From Corynebacterium choanae (lineage in GTDB: Bacteria > Actinomycetota > Actinomycetes > Mycobacteriales > Mycobacteriaceae): a stretch of 64,000 bases of DNA. The position numbers and the translations under genes were made by a program. Below are positions 19,385 to 28,654 of this stretch, one piece after another; positions within the stretch are counted from its first letter, which is position 1, and the number at the start of each line of letters is the position of its first letter. The DNA lies in NCBI RefSeq assembly GCF_003813965.1, contig NZ_CP033896.1, positions 124,001 to 188,000 of the forward strand, in the 5' to 3' direction. Below the pieces are notes generated by a model. That model saw only the letters and a list, made by a program, of their open reading frames with translations, made no database searches and had not been told where the DNA came from.

Positions 19385-21370
19385 GTGCCCACTACTGCCA
19401 GCTCAAACACAACTCACGCCGTGGAACGACTCCAACGGGTTATCATGCCCCGCCGTGGGGAACCGCATGATGTGCGCAGCCTGTATCTGTTGGAGGATCC
19501 ATCACCCACAGGGCGGGTGAAATTCGACAGCCGCACTAGTGTGGCTGTGCCAGCCGGTTGCGAGTTGAGTTTTGAAACCTACTTCAATGCGTTTCCTGCC
19601 TCCTATTGGCGACGGTGGACACAGCTGCACGAGGTGGTGTTGAAGGTTGTTGTCGATGGTGAGCTGCGGGTTGATGTGTATCGGTCGAAAATTGACGGAT
19701 CCCGCATTGCGGTTGACGGGGCAGTGGTCAGCGACGGGGCGATCGAATTTGTGGTGCCGTTGAAACCTTTCGAGGATGGCGGCTGGATTTGGTTTGATGT
19801 CACTGCTGACGCTGATGCAACCATTACGGAAGCTGGCTGGTATGCGACGGCAGCACCTGGTCCGCAGGTGATGCCGAATGGGTCAACGGTCGGACCGTTT
19901 GCCCCCCGGGTGACGGTGGGAATTCCCACGTTTAACCGTCCCGATGATGCGGTGAAAGCGTTGCAGGCGTTAAGTACCGATGAGGAAGTGTTCGCGGTAA
20001 TTGACGCGGTGATTATGCCGGATCAGGGCACTAATCGGGTTGCTGATCATCCTGACTACGCGGCGGCTATTGCCCCATTTGGGGATCGGTTCTTCCCCTT
20101 TACGCAGGGGAATCTTGGTGGCTCGGGTGGCTATTCCCGCATCATGTATGAGGCGCTTGGTGGAGCCGATGGCACCGGCGCTGCCGGGCAGGCGGCCTCC
20201 CCATACATTCTGTATATGGATGACGATATTGCGATCGAACCTGATTCGGTGCTGCGCGCATTGCAGGTTGCCCGGTATGCTTCCACGCCGATGCTGGTCG
20301 GGGGACAGATGCTGAATCTGCAGGAACGCAGCCATCTGCATTCGATGGGGGAGGTGATCGATCGGGGAATGTTTATGTGGACTTCTGCCCCACATGTGCG
20401 CTACGACCACGATTTCGCGAAGTTCCCGCTGCGTTTCCAAGGAAACAAGGATGATAAGCCAACGGATCGGAATTCGAAGGATCTGCATCGGCGGATTGAT
20501 GTTGACTATAACGGCTGGTGGATGTGCCTGATTCCGCGGATTGTGGCCGAGCAGATCGGCCAGCCGCTGCCGCTGTTTATCAAGTGGGATGATGCCGAAT
20601 ATGGTTTGCGGGCGGGTGCTGCCGGGTTCCCAACTGCCACCTGGCCGGGGATCGCGATTTGGCATATGGCCTGGTCGGATAAGGATGATGCGATTGACTG
20701 GCAGGCCTATTTCCATTTGCGGAATCGGTTGGTGGTTGCGGCGCTGTATCAGGATGGTGATGTCAAGGGGCTGGTGTCTTCTATTGAGAAGGCAACGCTG
20801 AAGCATTTGCTGTGTTTGGAATATTCGACGGTTGCTATCCAGTCGGAGGCAATCCGTGATTTTCTGCAAGGCCCGGATAATTTGTTCCGTGTGTTGGAGT
20901 CGTCGCTGCCGAAGGTGCAGGCGATGCGAAAGGAATATTCCGATGCGGTGGTGGTGCCTTCGGCGACTGTTTTCCCCGCACCGTCGGGTGCCCCAGGGGT
21001 GCCGACGAAAGATGTTGGTGGCCGGCTAGGGGTGCCGAAGAAGATATATCGGCTTGCCCGCGGGCTGGTGCATAGTTTCCGTCCGCATGATCCGGTGCAT
21101 CATGAAGTTCCGCAGGCGCATTTCGCCCCGATTGAGGCGCGCTGGTTTAGTTTGTCGCGGGTTGATGGGGCGACGGTGACGACCGCTGACGGTACCGGGG
21201 TGGTGTATCGGAAACGTGACTTGGGTAAGGCTCGGGAGTTGTGGCGGGAGCAGGCGCAGCTTGTTGAAGAGTTGAAGGCTGCCTTCCCACAGTTGCAGGA
21301 GCAGTATCGGGCAGCGCATGATCAGTTAGTTTCACGTTCGGCTTGGAAGCAGGTTTTTGACGGTGAGTAG
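19385..21370 (+). CDS. glfT2: Galactofuranosyltransferase GlfT2
   Basis: Bifunctional GT-A-type glycosyltransferase that polymerises the galactan of arabinogalactan from UDP-galactofuranose with alternating beta-1,5 and beta-1,6 bonds at the inner face of the membrane. An N-terminal beta-sandwich (about 1-170) is followed by the GT-A core: VTVGIPTFNRPDDAVKAL, then GGSGGYSRIMYEAL and YILYMDDDIAIEP. The DDD motif near residue 278 binds the metal. KWDDAEYGLRA, near residue 400, carries the catalytic-base motif (WDDxE). A C-terminal helical domain follows. The GTG start at 19385 has GAAGAGGT upstream. It overlaps the PAP2 gene by 8 bp and begins the glfT2-PAP2-ubiA run. Confidence 0.96.
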   Translation: MPTTASSNTTHAVERLQRVIMPRRGEPHDVRSLYLLEDPSPTGRVKFDSRTSVAVPAGCELSFETYFNAFPASYWRRWTQLHEVVLKVVVDGELRVDVYRSKIDGSRIAVDGAVVSDGAIEFVVPLKPFEDGGWIWFDVTADADATITEAGWYATAAPGPQVMPNGSTVGPFAPRVTVGIPTFNRPDDAVKALQALSTDEEVFAVIDAVIMPDQGTNRVADHPDYAAAIAPFGDRFFPFTQGNLGGSGGYSRIMYEALGGADGTGAAGQAASPYILYMDDDIAIEPDSVLRALQVARYASTPMLVGGQMLNLQERSHLHSMGEVIDRGMFMWTSAPHVRYDHDFAKFPLRFQGNKDDKPTDRNSKDLHRRIDVDYNGWWMCLIPRIVAEQIGQPLPLFIKWDDAEYGLRAGAAGFPTATWPGIAIWHMAWSDKDDAIDWQAYFHLRNRLVVAALYQDGDVKGLVSSIEKATLKHLLCLEYSTVAIQSEAIRDFLQGPDNLFRVLESSLPKVQAMRKEYSDAVVVPSATVFPAPSGAPGVPTKDVGGRLGVPKKIYRLARGLVHSFRPHDPVHHEVPQAHFAPIEARWFSLSRVDGATVTTADGTGVVYRKRDLGKARELWREQAQLVEELKAAFPQLQEQYRAAHDQLVSRSAWKQVFDGE

Positions 21371-22061
21371 TTCTTCTTCGTTTGATTCGGCAGCAGGATC
21401 TGGCAGGCCACCGGCTTCGTCGATGCGTCGAACTGATCCGCATATGCATCGCCATGATCGGCAGGCTTTGCATGCGGAAACTTCCGGCTATACCCAGTTT
21501 GCGGGCTGTCCGGATGATGCGGGTAAACCAGCCCCGGCGGCGCCGGTTGCCGGTGATCCGTTGGGCGAAACCCGGCTGCTTGTTGCGTTACAGCAGGCGG
21601 TTATGGATCGGCCTGGTGTGTTGCCGGTTGCCCGTGGCATGTCCCATTTTGGGGAGCATGCTGTGGGCTGGTTGGCGTTGTGCGCATTGGGGGCGGTGGC
21701 TGATTCGAAGCGGCGGCAGTGCTGGTTAGGTTCGGCGGGGCTGGTGTTGGCTAGTCATGCTTCTTCGGTGGTGTTGAAGCGGATTGTGCGCCGTCGCCGT
21801 CCGCATGATCCGCAGGTGCGGGTTGGTGTTGCTACTCCGTCGAAATTGTCGTTTCCTTCTTCCCATGCCACATCGTCGACGACTGCGCTGCTGTGTTTGG
21901 CGGCGTTGACGGGGCAACAGTCGTTGCTTGTCGGGATTCCGTTGATGATGGCTTCGCGGATGGTTGTGGGTGTGCACTATCCCAGTGATGTCACAGCTGG
22001 CGCGCTGATTGGTGGGATGTGGGCGCTGGGGGTGAAGCGGTTCACCTGTCCGGCGGGCTAA
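21363..22061 (+). CDS. PAP2-type phosphatase, likely decaprenylphosphoryl-5-phosphoribose phosphatase (Rv3807c-like)
   Basis: The three PAP2 motifs are present: KRIVRRRRPHDP (KxxxxxxRP), SFPSSHATSS (PSxH) and SRMVVGVHYPSDVTAG (SRxxxxxHxxxD). Hydrophobic helices surround them, so it is a membrane phosphatase with its active site at the periplasmic face. By synteny with mycobacteria it dephosphorylates decaprenylphosphoryl-5-phosphoribose in the route to the arabinan donor. The N-terminal 75 residues are an unusual polar extension rich in Ser, Pro and Arg. The first possible start is TTG at 21357; GTG at 21363, overlapping the glfT2 stop as GTGAGTAG, looks like the translationally coupled start. 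Confidence 0.85.
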   Translation: MSSSSSFDSAAGSGRPPASSMRRTDPHMHRHDRQALHAETSGYTQFAGCPDDAGKPAPAAPVAGDPLGETRLLVALQQAVMDRPGVLPVARGMSHFGEHAVGWLALCALGAVADSKRRQCWLGSAGLVLASHASSVVLKRIVRRRRPHDPQVRVGVATPSKLSFPSSHATSSTTALLCLAALTGQQSLLVGIPLMMASRMVVGVHYPSDVTAGALIGGMWALGVKRFTCPAG

Positions 22062-22358
22062 CGGTGCATGCCACGGCATGGTTGGGATGTGGGTTGGTTG
22101 CCTGCCGGATGCTGCTTTAGCATGTGTCAGGTTTTGTGAGGTCCACACCTTGTTACCGGTATGTTGATGCTGTCGCCTAAGGTGGTTTTGAGTGTTGCCG
22201 TATTGCGGCGCCACCAGATGGCCTGACAACAGGACGCTGAAAACTGCACCGGATGTGCCGTGGCTGGTTGCCTTGTTCCTTTTGCTTTTATAGCGGTGGA
22301 ATGGTGGGTGACTGGTGAAGCTGGTGCACGGGTGAAGAAGATGTGAAGGATGCAGCCA

Positions 22359-23354
22359 ATGACTAGCAGTGATGTGAATCTGCTCGGCAGCGAACCCCAT
22401 ACGCAGGGGATTGAACCGGCGACGAACAAGCGTCCGCCGAAGAATCTGCCTGATGCGATGATAAAAGCGCTGCGCCCCAAGCAGTGGGTGAAAAATGTGC
22501 TTGTTGTTGCGGCGCCGGCTGCGGCTGGCGGCGCGATTTTGGCGAACCCGTCCACGCTGCTTGATATTGCGCTGGCTTTTCTCGTGTTTTGTTTGGCTGC
22601 ATCATCGATTTATTTGGTGAACGATGCCAAGGATGTGGAGGCTGACCGGGCGCATCCGACGAAACGGTTCCGGCCTATTGCTGCGGGTGTGTTGCCGGTC
22701 GGGCTTGCCTACGTGATGGCTGTGGTGCTCATTGTGGCCAGTTTAGCGCTGTCGCTGCTTGCTTCCGCCGGGGTGAATCTGGCGATTGTGGTGGCGGTCT
22801 ATATTGTGTTGCAGCTTGGCTATTGTTTTGGGTGGAAGCATCAGCCGGTGATCGATATTGCTTTGGTGTCGTCGGGGTTCATGTTGCGCGCTATGGCTGG
22901 GGGTGTTGCCACCGATATTCACCTGTCCCAGTGGTTTTTGCTGGTGGCGGTGTTTGGGTCGCTGTTTATGGCGTCGGGTAAGCGCTATGCGGAGATTCTG
23001 TTGTCGCAATCGTCGGGGGCGAAGATTCGGAAGTCTTTGGAGGGCTATACGCCCACCTATCTGCGGTTCGTGTGGACGCTGTCGGCTACTGCGGTGGTGA
23101 TTTCTTATGCGCTGTGGGGTTTTGATGTGTCGCAGGACCCGGCTGTGGTGGCCTCCGGGGCGGGGGTGTGGTATCAGATTTCGATGGTGCCGTTTACTGT
23201 GGCGATTTTGCGATATGCCGCGGATGTGGATCGTGGCGATGGTGGTGCCCCGGATGAGTTGGCGCTTTCGGATCGGACGTTGCAGCTGCTAGCAGTGTTG
23301 TGGATTGTGTGCATTGTGATTGCTGTGTATTTGTGGCCGCTGCTTGGTGTGTAA
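22359..23354 (+). CDS. ubiA: Decaprenyl-phosphate phosphoribosyltransferase (DPPR synthase, UbiA family)
   Basis: A polytopic UbiA-family prenyltransferase that transfers phosphoribose from PRPP to decaprenyl phosphate, the first committed step to decaprenylphosphoryl-arabinose. RPKQWVKNVLV opens the first helix. The first Asp-rich motif is YLVNDAKDVEADRAHPTK. The second conserved loop is FGWKHQPVIDIALV with GSLFMASGKRYAE nearby, as in Rv3806c. About nine hydrophobic helices are visible. ATG at 22359 is preferred over 22350 because AAGGA lies 8 nt upstream of it. A 297-bp gap separates it from the PAP2 gene. In related genomes aftB comes next; here it does not. Confidence 0.94.
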   Translation: MTSSDVNLLGSEPHTQGIEPATNKRPPKNLPDAMIKALRPKQWVKNVLVVAAPAAAGGAILANPSTLLDIALAFLVFCLAASSIYLVNDAKDVEADRAHPTKRFRPIAAGVLPVGLAYVMAVVLIVASLALSLLASAGVNLAIVVAVYIVLQLGYCFGWKHQPVIDIALVSSGFMLRAMAGGVATDIHLSQWFLLVAVFGSLFMASGKRYAEILLSQSSGAKIRKSLEGYTPTYLRFVWTLSATAVVISYALWGFDVSQDPAVVASGAGVWYQISMVPFTVAILRYAADVDRGDGGAPDELALSDRTLQLLAVLWIVCIVIAVYLWPLLGV

Positions 23355-23802
23355 TGCCTGCTGCCCGCATTGGGGGAGGTGGTGATTGCGGGGCGGCGGT
23401 TAGCGGTTCATAATAGAACAATCCCAATTCACATCTGTCACATCAGTCACAGTGGTTTCTGGTGTGCTGGGGCGATGCCTGCCCTTCCCGGAGCAGGCGA
23501 GTACCGCCGATGGGCTGTGAGAGCCACTGGTCTATGGCGTGTGCGCCTGCGGTGTCCCCGCAGGGGAACTGGCAGGTGTTGCGATGTGGGTTGGCCTGGA
23601 TAATGTAACGTTTCTATCACGGCGCTCCGACGTTGGTGGTAGTACACTGTCGCCGGATACGGCGTTGTGGTGTGTCACCTGTGGTGCTAAGCGACTACGC
23701 TGAAGAAGTCGTGCCTTCCACGACCGATACTTTGACCATCCGGCATTGTCATTGTCCGGTGAATGAAAACCTCGCATCATGCACAGAAAGTAACAGGCGT
23801 TT
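23355..23802. other. 448-bp intergenic region where aftB is found in relatives
   Basis: No frame here encodes a membrane glycosyltransferase, and I see no recognisable aftB fragment. The region presumably contains the promoter of the following mycolyltransferase gene. Confidence 0.5.
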
Positions 23803-24894
23803 ATGAGTATGTTTGCCCGTGCCCGCACCGTCGGTAAACGATTTGCCCTTGCTGCCCTCAGCGTTGTGACTGCCGGCTCTTTGAGTCTGGCAGGTGTCAC
23901 CGATGCGCAGGCACAAGGCAACCGGGAATGGCTTCGACCAGACGCCACCGGAACTTGTGAATGGTCGCAGGTGCAGCATTGGGTACAGCGCTGTGACGTG
24001 TTCTCCCCGGCAATGGGGCGCACCATTCCGGTGCTGGTGCAGCCTTCGAAGGCGGGCGGCAACGCCGGGTTGTATTTGCTCGACGGGATGCGCGCAGAGG
24101 ACAACCAGTCCGGGTGGGCGCTCTACACCGATGCGGCAGCCCTGTACGAGGATTCCAATATTAACGTCATCATGCCGATTGGTGGGGCAGGATCCTTCTA
24201 CACCGACTGGGAGGCGCCGGCAACCTATTTGTCGAGCGAATCCGCCGAGAATGCGTTGAGTTCATCGCTGTCTGGTTCGGTTGGCTCGTCGGCGCCTCAT
24301 GCGCCGATCGTCTACAAATGGGAAACCTTTTTAACCGCGGAACTGCCCGGCTATTTGCAGCAGCACTTCGGGGTGGATCCGCAGCGCAACACAATTGCGG
24401 GGATCTCCATGGGTGGTACTGCGGCCATGAATCTGGCTGCCCGCCACCCTGGCCAGTTCAAGCAGGCGATGAGCTTTTCCGGGTATTTGACGATGACCGC
24501 CCCAGGGATGCAGTCCCTGCTGCGTGGTGCACTGTTGGCCTCCGGCGGATACAACGTCAACTCAATGTATGGCACAGTGCTCTCCCCGCGTCGTTTCGAG
24601 AATGACCCGTATTGGAATATGGAGGGGTTGCGCAACACTGACGTGTATGTTTCTGCGGCCTCCGGCTTCCCGGCACCATATGATCAGGGGCTGCCGGCTT
24701 TCAACAAGGTGGTGGGGTTCTCCCTCGAGCAGGTGGCTCGTTCTTCGACAGCCGCCTGGGAGATTAAGGCTCGCGCGATCGGGCTGAATCCGACGGTGGA
24801 CTATATGCCGGCTGGCGTGCATAACTGGGGTATTTGGCAAGATCAGCTCCACAAGACGAAAGCCCGCGTTTTGAACTTCCACAACGCCTGGTAG
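23803..24894 (+). CDS. Trehalose corynomycolyltransferase (antigen 85-like)
   Basis: Exported esterase-fold enzyme that moves corynomycolate between trehalose monomycolate and either trehalose or arabinogalactan. A signal peptide (ending near DAQAQG) precedes an alpha/beta hydrolase domain. The nucleophile elbow is GISMGGTAAMNLA, the catalytic His lies in AGVHNWGIWQDQL and the family segments YLLDGMRAEDNQSGW and IMPIGGAGSFYTDWE are clear. At 363 residues it is a minimal Cmt/Fbp-type enzyme without C-terminal repeats. ATG at 23803 gives MSMFARARTV; a second Met is two codons later. It sits upstream of a second, larger mycolyltransferase, the usual pairing in corynebacteria. Confidence 0.93.
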   Translation: MSMFARARTVGKRFALAALSVVTAGSLSLAGVTDAQAQGNREWLRPDATGTCEWSQVQHWVQRCDVFSPAMGRTIPVLVQPSKAGGNAGLYLLDGMRAEDNQSGWALYTDAAALYEDSNINVIMPIGGAGSFYTDWEAPATYLSSESAENALSSSLSGSVGSSAPHAPIVYKWETFLTAELPGYLQQHFGVDPQRNTIAGISMGGTAAMNLAARHPGQFKQAMSFSGYLTMTAPGMQSLLRGALLASGGYNVNSMYGTVLSPRRFENDPYWNMEGLRNTDVYVSAASGFPAPYDQGLPAFNKVVGFSLEQVARSSTAAWEIKARAIGLNPTVDYMPAGVHNWGIWQDQLHKTKARVLNFHNAW

Positions 24895-25645
24895 GAAGTT
24901 GCACTGTCGCAGCTGCATTATTCTTTGTTAGCGCCACGCTCACTGTTACTTGGTGGGCGTGGCGTTTTGCGATGATCGGTGGGGTTGGTGGCCACGGCAT
25001 ATTCGGCTGTGTCGGGAAACAGGGATGGGGGCTGTTTCCACCCGGGGGAGGGTGGGGGAGAGAAGTTTTTACAATTTTCTTGCCATGTGTGGGTGTGTCT
25101 ACTTTCCAATCACAAACCTTGAACCTACACTTGAGACAACGTGATAAATGTTATCCACTGTGATTGTTGTGACTGTGGTGTTTTTCCTGTTGGCGGGTAT
25201 AACATTGCCTTCTGCCGCGCAGGAAAGATGATTCCGCAGGCTGCAGCAAAGCGGAAAGGACACCAACAACCAGCAGCAGCGCACAGCAGGCAACACCTAC
25301 TGTGACTGATGCTGGAGCACTCACTGACCCATATCGTTGACCACCATAGGACAAAGAAGAGCAGCAACCGCTGCTCGTGGCCGCCGCGGCACCACTACAA
25401 GGCTGCACGTTGCAGGAGGGGAACCTGCAACGGTTTCGCCCCGCGGCAAGCTGGCGCTTTGGCCTGCGCAACGACAGTCATGCAGGTGCATGTTGGCGAA
25501 AAGCAAACCACAGTGCATAGCCATGCCACCGCGGCGCCGGCTTTTCAACTATGGCCGACGTCACCCGCGGGGATCAATCTTTATCAGACGCATGCCATCG
25601 GCACCCCGTGTGCGATAGAAACGAAAAAGGACCCAAACAGCTACC
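24895..25645. other. 751-bp intergenic region between the two mycolyltransferase genes
   Basis: Contains a terminator just after the first gene and a possible promoter (TTGAAC at 25119-25124, 18-nt spacer, GATAAA at 25143-25148), which would leave a long leader of nearly 500 nt before the second gene. A DnaA-box-like TTATCCACT occurs at about 25151. Frames crossing the region look non-coding. Confidence 0.45.
24930..24968 (+). terminator. Rho-independent terminator of the first mycolyltransferase gene
   Basis: CGCCACGC at 24932-24939 pairs with GCGTGGCG at 24957-24964. The stem extends inward through TCAC/GTGG, and TTTT follows at 24965-24968. It lies about 40 bp after the stop. Confidence 0.8.
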
Positions 25646-27760
25646 ATGACCAACGCTTCTGCTTCAGCTTCCCGCCGTGCCTGGTTCCGTTCCCCGGCGT
25701 TCGTGCTGCCCGCGGCTCTCGCCGTGGTTGTGGCGCTGCCGATGTCTGTAACCCACTTCGCGGAAGCCGATCCGGCTGCCGACACCGCCACCCAAGTGCC
25801 GGGTAACCCGGCGGAGTCGCCAGCCGCCCCCGACCAGTCCCCCAATCCGGCCGCGGAAAATCTGCCGCCAGGGCCACCCCAGCCGGGTGGGCCTGCCACT
25901 ACGCAAAAGCAGAACACGAACAATGATCTGTCCTCCGGGCTGTCTTCCGCGTTCGGCTCATCGTCGCCATTCAACTATCTTGAAGAGGGCGATGTCCCAG
26001 TTCGCACCCCAATCAAAACGGACTATCCTAAGATCGACGGGCTGCCCGACGGGGTGTCGGTGGTGCGTCAAGAATGGCTCTCCAGCCACCGGGTGGCACT
26101 CTTCCTGCAGTCCAAGGTGATGCCGGCGGAACCAATCCAGGTACAGCTGCTGCTTGCCCGCGACTGGTATTCGCACCCGAACCAAACCTTCCCCACCCTG
26201 TGGATGCTCGACGGGCTGCGCGCCACGGACGAAGACTCCGGCTGGACACTGCACACCAACATTGCCCAGTTCATGGCCGATAAGAACGTCACCGTTGTGC
26301 TACCGGTCGGCGGCACTGCTTCCTTCTACACTGACTGGGATAAGCCGGACAACGGTAAGCACTACATGTGGGAATCTTTCCTCACCAATGAACTGCCGGC
26401 AGTGCTCGCCAAGGGCTATCGGGCTAATGATGATCGAGCTATCGTCGGACTGTCCATGGGTGGGACTGCCGCGGTGAACCTTGCGGAACACCGCCCCGAT
26501 CTGTTCAACTTTGTCGGCTCTTTCTCCGGATATTTGGACACCACCTCTGCCGGGATGGCGACCGCCATCGACCGGGCAGTCAACGAAGAAGGCTTCCACG
26601 CGGAAAACATGTGGGGGCCGGCCGGTTCCCAACGGTGGATTGACAACGATCCAAAACTTGGCATCGAAGCACTCCGCGGCAAAACGGTGTATGTTTCCGC
26701 AGGCTCCGGCCGGGACGACTTCGGCACCCCCGGCTCGGTTGCTGATGCGCAAGCCAACGAAGCCGGCAAAATGCTGGAAGTACTCTCCCGGATGACGAGC
26801 GAAACCTTCGCCCGTCGCGCCGACGCCATCCCTGATGTGCATCTGGTCACCCAATTCCGACCATCCGGTGTGCACGCCTGGCCATATTGGCAGTTTGAGA
26901 TCACCCAAGCCTGGCCATATATCGCCGACTCGCTTGGCTTGGCGAAAGCCGACCGGGCAAGTGACTGTGAACCACAAGGTGCTATCGGTGAACTCACCGC
27001 CAGCGGCCTGTGGGGTGCCTGCATCAACAACGAATACGACGTCCCCGGTGGGAAAGCGCAAGACTTCCGCGGCGGGCAGGCATTCTGGTCGGCTGAAACC
27101 GGTGCCCATGTGCTCATCGGTCGGATCGGTGCCCGCTACAACGAACTTGGCGGACCTGCCAGCTGGCTGGGTTTCCCCACCACCGGGGAACTCGCCACCC
27201 CTGATGGTGTCGGCCGCTATGTGCACTTCACCGGCGGCTCCATCTACTGGACACCCACCACCGGTGCGTGGGAAGTACCAAAAGACATGTTCGACGCGTG
27301 GGGCACCAAGGGCTACGAGACCGGTGTGCTTGGCTATCCGGTCGCCGAACCGAAACTGCTGGAAGGCGCCTGGATTCAACAATTCCAAGGCGGCTATGTG
27401 ATTCGGCGCGCCGACGACAAAGTGTTCGTCTCCCAAGGGTTGATTGCCCGCAAATACGGGGAGATGAAAGCCACCGCTTCGAAACTTGGTGCACCAACCT
27501 CCAATGAGATCGCTATCGGCGGCGGTGCTGTGCAACACTTCGAACACGGCCACATCTACTGGTCACCAGTCACCGGGGCACATGCCGTGTTTGACGGGGC
27601 AATCTTCGACCATTGGGGCACCACCGGCTTCGAGAAAGGCGACTTTGGTTGGCCAACCTCCGACCTGGAGCCAATCCCGGCCGGCGGCCTCAAACAAACC
27701 TTTGAACACGGGGTAATCTCGCAGGTCAACGGCAAGATTGTGGAACAGCGGCGACGCTAA
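25646..27760 (+). CDS. cop1: PS1/Cop1-type mycolyltransferase with C-terminal LGFP repeats
   Basis: A signal peptide (RSPAFVLPAALAVVVALPMS) and a Pro/Asn-rich spacer (about 40-110) lead into an antigen 85-like esterase domain (about 130-430). Key segments are LWMLDGLRATDEDSGW, VVLPVGGTASFYTDW, the nucleophile elbow GLSMGGTAAVNLA and the catalytic His in SGVHAWPYW. The last 250 residues contain about four LGFP-type repeats (for example ASWLGFPTTGEL, TGVLGYPVAEP and a final DFGWPTSD), which anchor the protein in the wall. This architecture is that of corynebacterial PS1 (CspI/Cop1), the main trehalose mycolyltransferase. ATG at 25646; a purine-rich AAAAAGGA lies rather far upstream (about 14 nt). 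Confidence 0.93.
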   Translation: MTNASASASRRAWFRSPAFVLPAALAVVVALPMSVTHFAEADPAADTATQVPGNPAESPAAPDQSPNPAAENLPPGPPQPGGPATTQKQNTNNDLSSGLSSAFGSSSPFNYLEEGDVPVRTPIKTDYPKIDGLPDGVSVVRQEWLSSHRVALFLQSKVMPAEPIQVQLLLARDWYSHPNQTFPTLWMLDGLRATDEDSGWTLHTNIAQFMADKNVTVVLPVGGTASFYTDWDKPDNGKHYMWESFLTNELPAVLAKGYRANDDRAIVGLSMGGTAAVNLAEHRPDLFNFVGSFSGYLDTTSAGMATAIDRAVNEEGFHAENMWGPAGSQRWIDNDPKLGIEALRGKTVYVSAGSGRDDFGTPGSVADAQANEAGKMLEVLSRMTSETFARRADAIPDVHLVTQFRPSGVHAWPYWQFEITQAWPYIADSLGLAKADRASDCEPQGAIGELTASGLWGACINNEYDVPGGKAQDFRGGQAFWSAETGAHVLIGRIGARYNELGGPASWLGFPTTGELATPDGVGRYVHFTGGSIYWTPTTGAWEVPKDMFDAWGTKGYETGVLGYPVAEPKLLEGAWIQQFQGGYVIRRADDKVFVSQGLIARKYGEMKATASKLGAPTSNEIAIGGGAVQHFEHGHIYWSPVTGAHAVFDGAIFDHWGTTGFEKGDFGWPTSDLEPIPAGGLKQTFEHGVISQVNGKIVEQRRR

Positions 27761-28096
27761 CCATCCCACCTTGTAGTCTCCCGCCCCTGATCGGCCATCA
27801 CGCTGCCCAGTCACTACCCGTGAGGAAAATGACTGGGCTGCAGGTGATATCCGGCCAGGGGCGCTGGCACATAGCACCACCACCCACCGCACCAGGAATG
27901 TTCGCCATCTTTACTGATAGTCGCCGTGAACTGCCACGTTCGGCCGCAGTTCACAGCAACTTCCTGGTGTGGTATTACCCTGACACAACCATCTGCTCAG
28001 CTGCACCCCGTAGGCTGGCATCATTACCGCATTTGTGCCGCTGTGGGCAGTCCACTGCCACACACCACCAATGATGGAAGGGAACCTCGACAACCC
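27761..28096. other. 336-bp intergenic region
   Basis: Contains an inverted repeat (GCCCAGTCA at 27805-27813 with TGACTGGGC at 27830-27838) that could end the cop1 message, although no T tract follows. No other element recognised. Confidence 0.45.
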
Positions 28097-28654
28097 ATGA
28101 ACCACCGTAATCTCCGCCGCGCCTCGGCTAGTATCGCCGGGCTTGTTGCCCTCACCCTGTTGGCCGCCGGCTGTTCCGACAGTGCGACCAGTGTCGACGA
28201 CAAGGCCAGCTCCACGGTGGCACCCCTGCCCCGGGAAACAGTCAGCAGCAGCACCACCACCAGTGCACAGGGGCAACCGACCACCACAACCAGCACCAGC
28301 GACAAAGACATTCCTGCGGCCGCCCGGGTCACCACCCCGCGGCAGCGCGCCGAGGAAGACCAAGGTGCGAAAGAAGTCGGCACCGTCCCCACCCCAGGCC
28401 CTGCACGCACCAGCGCCGATGAAACCTATCTTGCCGCAATCGCTGACGCCGGGGTGAGCATCGACGGGATCGAAGACCAGCTCATCGGTGCTGCTGTCGA
28501 ATACTGTCGGGCGCAAGCCGCCCGCGAACCAGACATTGCACTCCCTGCAGTCGCCGGTCAGCTTGTCACCCAAGAACGCACTACCCTCAATCCTGACCAG
28601 GCCGCCCAAGCAATCGCCTCCGCCGCTACTGCCGCCTACTGCCGAACCCCATGA
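28097..28654 (+). CDS. Lipoprotein with DUF732-like C-terminal domain
   Basis: ATG at 28097 (MNHRNLRRASAS) starts a lipoprotein signal peptide with the lipobox LLAAGC, so the mature protein begins at that Cys and is anchored to the outer face of the membrane. A Ser/Thr-rich linker (VSSSTTTSAQGQPTTTTSTS) is followed by a small helical domain, DETYLAAIADAGVSID through AAYCRTP, with two Cys, as in the actinobacterial DUF732 family of unknown function. The longer upstream frame to 27926 looks non-coding. It overlaps the next gene as ATGA, so the two are translationally coupled; in related genomes a lipoprotein commonly precedes the cutinase-like gene. Confidence 0.85.
   Translation: MNHRNLRRASASIAGLVALTLLAAGCSDSATSVDDKASSTVAPLPRETVSSSTTTSAQGQPTTTTSTSDKDIPAAARVTTPRQRAEEDQGAKEVGTVPTPGPARTSADETYLAAIADAGVSIDGIEDQLIGAAVEYCRAQAAREPDIALPAVAGQLVTQERTTLNPDQAAQAIASAATAAYCRTP

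Noticed and set aside
23532..24104. 190-codon minus frame overlapping the mycolyltransferase start
   Set aside because: Antisense shadow of a well-supported gene with no family similarity.
27805..27838. Inverted repeat after cop1 as an intrinsic terminator
   Set aside because: Good 9-bp stem but followed by CTGCAGG rather than a T tract; kept only as a note in the gap entry.
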